DNA of 13,399 nucleotides from Spirochaetaceae bacterium. GTDB lineage: Bacteria > Spirochaetota > Spirochaetia > UBA9216. The DNA lies in contig JAQQAK010000228.1 of assembly GCA_028527945.1 (NCBI GenBank), positions 1 to 13,399 on the forward strand, in the 5' to 3' direction. The notes below the pieces were generated by a model that saw only the letters and a program-made list of their open reading frames with translations, was not told where the DNA came from and searched no databases. A program made the translations under genes and the position numbers. Below are positions 7,540 through 12,642 of the stretch, piece by piece (the first letter of the stretch is position 1; each line of letters starts with the position of its first letter).

Positions 7540-8562
7540 ATGAAAGACTCTATAGCCATCTTATGGGATATTGAAAATGTTACACCAAGATCCGATTCAC
7601 TCTTTGTAAACGGGCTTATTGATTATGCTAATGAAATTGGAAAAGTCTCTGTCGCGACAGCATATGGAGACTGGGCCAGAGGTTCAATTAGAAAAATAGC
7701 AGAAGTTCTGGCAGAAAATTCCTTTGAAATGGTTCATGTACCTTTTAATAAAAAACAAAAAAACAGCGCTGATATGGCTTTAACAACTCATGCGGTAGAA
7801 CTTATTTATCAGTACCCGCATATAAAAAAAATTATATTGGTAACAGGTGACGCAGATTTCAGACCACTGCTACAGAGTCTGAGAAAACACGGAATTGAAA
7901 CAACAATAATTTGTGATTCTCAAAGCGCAAGTGAAGATCTCCTGCTCTTAGCTGATGACTACAAAGATTTTAGAGACCTTATACCTGATACAGAATATGA
8001 AGATAACGCTGATACAGATTCTTCATCAGAAAAACAGGTTTTCAGTATATCTGAAGCAATGGATCTCTTAAAAGAAGCCATCGTTGTTATGAATAGGCGT
8101 AAAAAACTTACAACCCTCGGTGCAGTGAAAGTAAGAATGAAACTCTTAAATGACACCTTTAATGAAAATGAGCTTGGGTTTAAAAGCTGGAAAAAATTTA
8201 TAGCGTACGCTGAAAAAACAGGCGTAATAGAACTTGAGCAAACAGAAAATGATCAAATAATCAGTCTTCCCGAAAAAGGACATAAAGATGATGAAAAATC
8301 TTTTGTAAGACTACCAAATATTATGTACGCAATGCTCAAAGCGACAAGAGACTGTTCTCTAAAAGCCGGAAAAGCTCAAATACCTTTTTCCACAGTAAAT
8401 AATAGAATGCTTGAACAAAATTATGATATTAAGCAGTCAAAATATTCACAAATGAAACGTCTAATTAAAGACGCAGAAAAACGAGGTCTTGTACGAAGCA
8501 ATAATACTGGCAAGTACTGGTTTGTAGAAATTACAGAAGAAGGTAAAGAATACTTTACTTAA
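7540..8562 (+). CDS. NYN-domain (PIN-like) RNase-type protein with OST-HTH/LOTUS-like domain
   Basis: Residues about 5-146 form a NYN domain, a PIN-like fold found in Mg-dependent ribonucleases and LabA/DUF88 proteins. The expected acidic residues are present: Asp10 in ILWDIEN (with Asn13), Asp78 in NSADMAL and Asp104/Asp106 in VTGDADFRPLL. After an acidic linker (about 148-165), residues about 168-243 look like an OST-HTH/LOTUS winged-helix domain, a family linked to RNA binding, with the typical sequence of helix, LTTLGAVKVRM, then FKSWKKFIAYAEKTGVIEL. Residues about 255-340 form a further helical and winged-helix-like segment ending in GKYWFVEITEEGKEYF. The likely role is an RNA-cleaving or RNA-binding regulator; the target is unknown. 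The gene stands alone on its strand, divergent from tkt and convergent with srkA. Confidence 0.88.
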   Translation: MKDSIAILWDIENVTPRSDSLFVNGLIDYANEIGKVSVATAYGDWARGSIRKIAEVLAENSFEMVHVPFNKKQKNSADMALTTHAVELIYQYPHIKKIILVTGDADFRPLLQSLRKHGIETTIICDSQSASEDLLLLADDYKDFRDLIPDTEYEDNADTDSSSEKQVFSISEAMDLLKEAIVVMNRRKKLTTLGAVKVRMKLLNDTFNENELGFKSWKKFIAYAEKTGVIELEQTENDQIISLPEKGHKDDEKSFVRLPNIMYAMLKATRDCSLKAGKAQIPFSTVNNRMLEQNYDIKQSKYSQMKRLIKDAEKRGLVRSNNTGKYWFVEITEEGKEYFT

Positions 8563-8595
8563 ACAGAATCAGCAGTCTCTTCCTACGAATAGAAA

Positions 8596-9630
8596 CTAAA
8601 ATGGAAGTTTTTGCTCTTCGATAGCTCGTTTTATTTGATCATACTGATTATTTAAATCTTGTATTTCTTTATACCAAAAAGCTTTGCTGCCCCAGTCAGG
8701 AAAATTATACTGAAAACGATAATCATCTTTCTGCCTGCCACACCAGCATAAAAAATACACCATTCGCATAGCCCTTAAGGGCTCAATCAACATTAGAGTC
8801 TCAGTATTGAATGTCCTAAATTCTCTATACCCTTCAAGAATTGCAGTAATCTCCTTACCGGATTCAGGCGCGTGATCAGGTAATAAAAGCCAGAAATCCT
8901 GAACAGGGAGCGCCATTGCCATATCATCAAAGTCCATTAACATAAGGCCTTCTCCCGGACGTTCCAGAATATTACCACTATGAAAATCGCCATGAACGCG
9001 AATATAACTTTCTTTACCAGGATCATAACGTTCAAACATTGAATTGACGACAGACTGAAGTCTGGTTAGAACCTCAGTTAAATCTGGTTTCACATCAGGA
9101 TGAATCCAGTTGGAAGACAAAAGCTCTTCTACATCATTATGAAAACTTTCGGACGAAGAAAGAACAAGCCTGTTTAGTGCAGGTCTTTCAGCACCAGCAT
9201 TATGCATTCGGCCAAGAAGACGGCCAATTCTAAGCCATGAATCATAATCTCCAGACTCCCATAAACGCCCGCCTTTCCGGTTAAAAACTGCAAAATAAAA
9301 ACCTTCTATGCGACCAAGAGTAGGAGCAGTAAATTCATCACCATCAGTAAGACCTGTCATTTTAAGAGGAGACGCAAGAGGGATATCAGCCGCGCTACAG
9401 TCCAACATAAATCTATGTTCTTCAAGAAGCGCATTCTGAGACCATCGTCCAGGACGATAAAACTTTATAATAAAATACTCTCCATCCTCAGATTTTAATT
9501 CATAAACCCGGTTAATATAACTCGGCATAGGTTGAGTGTAACTTGTAAAATCTATATCAAGAGCCGCTTCAACAGTATCAATAACAAGATCCGGGGTTAA
9601 ATCATCAAAATCAGGAACAGACTCAGCCAT
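8596..9630 (-). CDS. srkA: SrkA/YihE-type stress-response kinase
   Basis: This 344-residue protein of the aminoglycoside-phosphotransferase fold closely follows E. coli SrkA (YihE/RdoA), a Ser/Thr protein kinase of the Cpx envelope-stress response that limits stress-induced cell death. Signatures are SYINRVYEL near 37-45, IIKFYRPGRW with the probable ATP-binding Lys56, EEHRFML, FYFAVFNRKGGR near 111-122, GRLLGRMH, the catalytic loop VHGDFHSGN with Asp215 and Asn220, the metal-binding LMDFDDM with Asp233, PVQDFWLLL, and IEPLRAMRMVYFL near 282-294. Length and order match the family. It starts 6 bases after the lspA stop and has no Shine-Dalgarno of its own, so it is probably co-transcribed and translationally coupled. 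Its actual substrate here cannot be told. Confidence 0.93.
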   Translation of the reverse strand: MAESVPDFDDLTPDLVIDTVEAALDIDFTSYTQPMPSYINRVYELKSEDGEYFIIKFYRPGRWSQNALLEEHRFMLDCSAADIPLASPLKMTGLTDGDEFTAPTLGRIEGFYFAVFNRKGGRLWESGDYDSWLRIGRLLGRMHNAGAERPALNRLVLSSSESFHNDVEELLSSNWIHPDVKPDLTEVLTRLQSVVNSMFERYDPGKESYIRVHGDFHSGNILERPGEGLMLMDFDDMAMALPVQDFWLLLPDHAPESGKEITAILEGYREFRTFNTETLMLIEPLRAMRMVYFLCWCGRQKDDYRFQYNFPDWGSKAFWYKEIQDLNNQYDQIKRAIEEQKLPF

Positions 9631-9636
9631 AGTATT

Positions 9637-10155
9637 TTATTTTGAAACGCTGCTTTCTTTCTTCTTTTCCGCTGATATCTGAAGAATAATAAAAACAATT
9701 GCGCCAAAGGTTATAGATAAATCTGCTACATTCAGAATTCCTGTACGTAAAGATCCTATTCCGAAATTTAGAAAGTCTATAACAATGCCCTTGTTAAAAA
9801 TTCTGTCATAAAGATTTCCAACCCCGCCTCCAATTACGCAGGAAAGACTTATAATTTGACTCATTGGTAAATTTCCACTAAAAGCGATATAAAATATAGC
9901 TGCAGCAACAATAAAAGAAGGTAGCAATACAAGCAGAACCGACTTTACAGGAGCAGGCAAACTACCTCCAAAACCAAGAAAAGCTCCATCATTCTCAGCA
10001 TAATGCATTATAAATGCGTAGCCAACAACCTTAATTGTTCCTTCACCTTTTATATTCTCAACTGCATAATTTTTTGTTACTCTATCTGCGGCAAAATTAA
10101 GAGCAGACACAAGCAAAACAATAACTAACAGTATAAAACCTTTTCTCATGCTCAT
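9637..10155 (-). CDS. lspA: Lipoprotein signal peptidase (signal peptidase II)
   Basis: This 172-residue inner-membrane aspartic protease removes signal peptides from diacylglyceryl-modified prolipoproteins. Four hydrophobic segments are visible, at about 7-23, 70-92, 98-113 and 141-160. Conserved family motifs are Asp24 and Lys28 in ADRVTKNY, the ENDGAFLGF loop (54-62), GGGVGNLYDR with Asn114 and Asp117, then catalytic Asp127 in VIDFLNF and Asp145 in LNVADLSI. The Lys/Glu-rich C-terminal tail is cytoplasmic-like. ATG 10155 is used; ATG 10149 would give a protein two residues shorter. A -10 element lies only 5 bases upstream and there is no Shine-Dalgarno. It is the first gene of an lspA-srkA pair. 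Confidence 0.96.
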   Translation of the reverse strand: MSMRKGFILLVIVLLVSALNFAADRVTKNYAVENIKGEGTIKVVGYAFIMHYAENDGAFLGFGGSLPAPVKSVLLVLLPSFIVAAAIFYIAFSGNLPMSQIISLSCVIGGGVGNLYDRIFNKGIVIDFLNFGIGSLRTGILNVADLSITFGAIVFIILQISAEKKKESSVSK

Positions 10156-10160
10156 TCTTA

Positions 10161-10190
10161 ACTATATCATGCTTATTCTTATCTTCACAA
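10161..10190 (-). promoter_or_regulatory. Promoter of lspA-srkA, nearly leaderless
   Basis: On the minus strand, TTGTGA (10190-10185), an 18-base spacer and TATAGT (10166-10161) form a sigma70-like promoter. Only five bases separate the -10 from ATG 10155, so transcription should start at or within the first codons. No Shine-Dalgarno is available for either in-frame ATG. Confidence 0.5.
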
Positions 10191-10194
10191 CTGC

Positions 10195-10249
10195 CCCCAT
10201 GATATTGACTGATAGTTTTTCATGAGCTATTATCTTCCATATCATGGGG
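10195..10249. repeat. 11-base inverted repeat bracketing the tRNA promoter
   Basis: CCCCATGATAT (10195-10205) and its exact reverse complement ATATCATGGGG (10239-10249) enclose the tRNA promoter. The right arm includes the first four bases of the tRNA. The arms are 33 bases apart. It may be an operator-like element or chance. Confidence 0.6.
10205..10233 (+). promoter_or_regulatory. Sigma70-type promoter of the tRNA-Ala gene
   Basis: TTGACT (10205-10210), a 17-base spacer and TATTAT (10228-10233) match the consensus at five of six positions each. Initiation would fall near 10240, giving a leader of about 6 bases before the tRNA at 10246. This is the strongest promoter pair in the window. Confidence 0.8.
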
Positions 10250-10319
10250 CTGTAGCTCAGCTGGCTAGAGCGGTTGGTTCGCAATCAATAGGCCGTGGGT
10301 TCGAATCCCATCAGCTCCA
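10246..10319 (+). tRNA. tRNA-Ala (anticodon CGC)
   Basis: The 74 bases fold into a complete cloverleaf. The acceptor GGGGCTG (10246-10252) pairs with CAGCTCC (10312-10318), giving the G3-U70 wobble that defines alanine identity, followed by discriminator A 10319. The D arm is GCTC/GAGC. The anticodon stem GTTGG/TCAAT contains two G-U pairs, with loop TTCGCAA and anticodon CGC (10280-10282), which reads GCG. The variable loop is 5 bases, and the T arm GTGGG-TTCGAAT-CCCAT is standard. The 3' CCA is not encoded, so CCA-adding enzyme is needed. The gene stands alone, with its own promoter, between lspA and cheW. Confidence 0.95.
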
Positions 10320-10492
10320 GAATCAGTCATTTTAAATTTGCATTGCTTAAATCTCTCTATTATAATTTTATAAAGAATTGGTCTTATAATAAGGACAAGA
10401 GTTTTTAAAACGACTTTAAAGATTTTTCCAAGTTTAATCTGCATAGCAGATTTACTAAAAAAGCAAACATTGTTTTTGAAGGAGTGTATATT
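10320..10492 (+). promoter_or_regulatory. Leader and promoter region of cheW
   Basis: This A+T-rich 173-base region between the tRNA and cheW has no gene. TTGCAT (10338-10343), a 17-base spacer and a perfect TATAAT (10361-10366) form a possible promoter, and a second TATAAT lies at 10385-10390. The transcript would have a leader of 100 bases or more containing the hairpin AATCTGC-ATA-GCAGATT (10436-10452). A strong Shine-Dalgarno GAAGGAG (10478-10484) lies 8 bases before ATG 10493 and decides that start. I see no convincing sigma28 flagellar promoter. Confidence 0.5.
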
Positions 10493-11014
10493 ATGCAGAA
10501 AGAAAGTTTTAGCAATCAATTTGTTACTTTTGAAGTTGAAAAAGAGCTTTACGCTATAGATGTTTTTAAAATTAGAGAGATTCTTGAGGTTCCAAATATA
10601 ACAAAAGTCCCAGGCATGCCTTCAAGAATAAGAGGAATTATAAACATTAGAGGCTCTGTTGTTCCAGTACTTGATCTAAAAATGCAATTTGGTGAAGAAC
10701 AGACAAAACAAACTCAAGACACTGCAGTAATTGTAACAGAAATATCAACTGACGAAGACACTTTCCAGATTGGTATAATGGTAGACGCGGCAAAAGAAGT
10801 CATTACCCTTGAAAAGGAAGAAATAGAAGAGCCCCCAAGACTGGGAATGTTTATAGATAATAAATACTTGAAAGGTATGGGAAAACTTGGAGACAACTTC
10901 GTAATAATTCTTAATATTGATAAAATTCTCTCAGAAGAAGATTTGTCGAAACTGGCAGAAGCCAAGGTTGAAGAGCCTGAAAATAGCGAAAAGGAAAAAT
11001 CTATAGCTGAATAA
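10493..11014 (+). CDS. cheW: Chemotaxis coupling protein CheW
   Basis: This 173-residue CheW is the SH3-like adaptor linking chemoreceptors to the kinase CheA in cytoplasmic arrays. Features in order are the FVTFEVEKELYAIDVFKIREIL strands (about 10-31), VPNITKVPGMPSRIRGIINIRGSVVPVLDL (about 33-62, including the conserved arginine and the NIRG turn), the QIGIMVDAAKEVITL strand (about 91-106), and GMGKLGDNFVIILNIDKIL (about 130-148). The last 25 residues are a charged Glu/Lys tail, slightly longer than usual. A GTG at 10484 is in frame, but it lies inside the Shine-Dalgarno, so ATG 10493 is the start. It is followed 63 bases later by the J-domain gene on the same strand, probably one transcript. 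No cheA is visible. Confidence 0.97.
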   Translation: MQKESFSNQFVTFEVEKELYAIDVFKIREILEVPNITKVPGMPSRIRGIINIRGSVVPVLDLKMQFGEEQTKQTQDTAVIVTEISTDEDTFQIGIMVDAAKEVITLEKEEIEEPPRLGMFIDNKYLKGMGKLGDNFVIILNIDKILSEEDLSKLAEAKVEEPENSEKEKSIAE

Positions 11015-11077
11015 TTTTTTTATATTAAGCCAGTAAAAGTATCTAAAGATTTATTTTAAACAGTCGAAAAATGAGTT

Positions 11078-11581
11078 ATGACTGAAATAACAGATGTAAA
11101 GCTCGAAGAAGCCTGTACAATTCTTTTTGGCGATGCTTTTGCTGTAGAGCAGGCAACACTAGATTATCTTCAGATTTCCGGAATAAAACAAGCATATAGG
11201 GCTAAGGTAAAAGAATGCCATCCGGATCTTTCAGGAAATAATCCTGAATCACAAGAAGATTTTATTAAACTAAAAGATGCCTACGATTTTCTTGTTTCAG
11301 TAAAGTCTGAGAACAATGAAGTAAATGCAGAGCTCGCTAGTCAGAAAGCCAAAAAACCAAGATTTATTCCAAACAGAAGAGTCAAACTTGGAGAATATCT
11401 ATATTATACAGAAAAAATAAGTTGGGAAGAACTTATTTCCGCTATAACTTGGCAAAGACAAAATTCAACAGAAGAAAATAAAACGCCTTTCGGTTTCTAC
11501 TTTATAAAAAACGGCATTCTCACGAACTCTGAATTGGGATTTGCTATCTTTAAGATGAAAATACATAATTCAAATTATTGA
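11078..11581 (+). CDS. J-domain protein with C-terminal MshEN/T2SSE_N-like tandem motifs
   Basis: Residues about 33-73 of this 167-residue protein are a short J domain with the essential HPD tripeptide at 48-50, preceded by IKQAYRAKVKEC and followed by FIKLKDAYDFL. J domains stimulate the ATPase of DnaK/Hsp70. There is no Gly/Phe-rich or zinc-finger region, so this is a specialised J protein, not housekeeping DnaJ. After a Lys/Pro-rich linker, residues 103-126 fit the 24-residue pattern [R/K]LGxxL-x5-[IL]-x4-L-x3-[IL]-xx-Q of MshEN/T2SSE_N domains. Residues 137-160 fit again, with FG for LG and Met for the final Gln. In MshE this tandem motif binds c-di-GMP. Here the first Arg is Lys, and in copy 2 Pro, so binding is uncertain. 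The ATG has only a weak GAG ribosome binding site. It lies downstream of cheW. Confidence 0.82.
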   Translation: MTEITDVKLEEACTILFGDAFAVEQATLDYLQISGIKQAYRAKVKECHPDLSGNNPESQEDFIKLKDAYDFLVSVKSENNEVNAELASQKAKKPRFIPNRRVKLGEYLYYTEKISWEELISAITWQRQNSTEENKTPFGFYFIKNGILTNSELGFAIFKMKIHNSNY

Positions 11582-11630
11582 GCCGATTTCAGAAATCTAA
11601 AGTATAAGTCTTTAAATTTCTGAAATCGAC
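11582..11630. terminator. Long hairpin between convergent J-domain and cheD genes
   Basis: CGATTTCAGAAAT (11584-11596) pairs perfectly with ATTTCTGAAATCG (11616-11628). Within the loop, TAAAG (11598-11602) pairs with CTTTA (11610-11614), leaving a 7-base tip. The hairpin begins just after the J-domain stop codon. Neither strand has a following T run, so it is not a classical intrinsic terminator. It may act as an mRNA 3'-end stabiliser or help termination from both sides. Confidence 0.6.
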
Positions 11631-11677
11631 AACAAAATATAAATGAAACTAAGTCTAATAAAGTTTATAAAAGGCTA

Positions 11678-12244
11678 TTAAAATAGAACTGCATCTCCAC
11701 CGGTTTCAAAGCGCTTCTTAACCTGTTCACTGTACTTGTCTATAGCAGGAGAACTCTTTATCAATCGGACAAAAACTCTAAAATTTTGCACGCAAAAATA
11801 TATTCTTCTGGCTCTGGTTCCGCCAGTATCTCTTTTTACAATCGGTATTTTTTCAGCTTGTAAATAATCTTCAGCATACTTTATATTATCTTCACCAACA
11901 TTCATTGTATTTATAACATTGAGAACCCGGCTTCCACCAAAAACTTTTGCTTTCAGCCGCTCTCTTTTCGCACCATATTTAATTACATTACCAATAAGAG
12001 CATCCATAGCAAACATACCATAACGCTCTGATCCAAAACGGCTTTGTGAATTATTCTCAAGCTTGGTTTCCGCAAGCATAAAATGATTCATTCCGCCCAT
12101 TTTTAAAACAGGATCATAAATTACAACTGACACACATGATCCCAAAACGGTATCTATTACAATATCATCAGATGTAGCATAAAACTCACCAGGAGCCAAA
12201 CTTAAAGCAGGTTTCTTAAATCTTCGATCAAAATATTCGTACAT
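11678..12244 (-). CDS. cheD: Chemoreceptor glutamine deamidase CheD
   Basis: CheD deamidates specific receptor glutamines to glutamates in the cytoplasm and, in Bacillus and Thermotoga, is controlled by CheC with CheY-P. Catalytic residues are visible: Cys37 in TVLGSCVSV, with Thr32 nearby, and His54 in GGMNHFML. Other family motifs are SRFGSERYG near 68-76, KVFGGSRVL near 100-106, VGEDNIKYAEDYL near 116-128 and DTGGTRARRIYF near 139-150. At 188 residues it is somewhat longer than the usual 160 or so, with an extra C-terminal tail ending GGDAVLF. It is the last gene of the minus-strand chemotaxis operon, 17 bases after cheY, with only a weak GAGAG upstream. No cheC is visible in the window. 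Confidence 0.96.
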   Translation of the reverse strand: MYEYFDRRFKKPALSLAPGEFYATSDDIVIDTVLGSCVSVVIYDPVLKMGGMNHFMLAETKLENNSQSRFGSERYGMFAMDALIGNVIKYGAKRERLKAKVFGGSRVLNVINTMNVGEDNIKYAEDYLQAEKIPIVKRDTGGTRARRIYFCVQNFRVFVRLIKSSPAIDKYSEQVKKRFETGGDAVLF

Positions 12245-12261
12245 TTATAAATAAACTCTCA

Positions 12262-12627
12262 TTAACCTATGACCTTTTTAATCGTTGCAATAAGTTTTTC
12301 ATTAGTAAAAGGTTTTACAATCCAACCAGTTGCACCCGCGCCTTTGCCTTCCTGCATTATTGAAGACTGCGATTCCGTTGTTAAAACAAGAATTGGCGTA
12401 AATTTATGAATATCTGTCTGCCTAAGTTCCCTTATCATTGCTATACCGTCCATATTTGGCATATTAACATCTGTAATGATAAGATCTACTTTATGATCTT
12501 TTAATTTATCAAGACCATTTTGCCCATCAAAAGCGTCCATAGTTTCATAACCATTTTCTCTTAAAATAAAAGTGACGCTTTGCCTAATCGCGTTGGAATC
12601 ATCCACGACCATAATAGTTTGAGCCAT
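12262..12627 (-). CDS. cheY: CheY-type single-domain response regulator
   Basis: This 121-residue stand-alone receiver is predicted to carry the phosphoryl signal from CheA to the flagellar switch, or to a CheC/CheX-type phosphatase. Visible residues are the acidic pair Asp9/Asp10, phosphoacceptor Asp53 in ITDVNMPNMDG, Thr83 in LVLTTES, and Lys105 in GATGWIVKPF. The LTTES and GWIVKPF signatures are typical of chemotaxis CheY proteins encoded beside cheA/cheD-type genes rather than of transcription regulators, and no output domain is attached. A GAGGGG ribosome binding site precedes the ATG, in the 15-base gap after the upstream gene. It is the middle gene of the operon with cheD. Confidence 0.95.
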   Translation of the reverse strand: MAQTIMVVDDSNAIRQSVTFILRENGYETMDAFDGQNGLDKLKDHKVDLIITDVNMPNMDGIAMIRELRQTDIHKFTPILVLTTESQSSIMQEGKGAGATGWIVKPFTNEKLIATIKKVIG

Positions 12628-12642
12628 AAAACCCCTCTCTTC

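Noticed and set aside
10400..10452. Sigma28-type flagellar promoter (TAAA...GCCGATAA) upstream of cheW
   Set aside because: TAAA occurs often in this A+T-rich leader, but no GCCGATAA-like element follows at the right spacing. The one GCCGATT, at 11582-11588, is downstream of the J-domain gene and is part of a hairpin.
10484..10492. GTG at 10484 as the cheW start
   Set aside because: It lies inside the GAAGGAG ribosome binding site that is ideally spaced for ATG 10493.
10265..10519. An 84-codon minus-strand reading frame across the tRNA and cheW leader
   Set aside because: It runs antisense through the tRNA and the cheW promoter. The peptide fragment DGIRTHGL near its end is the usual product of translating a tRNA backwards.
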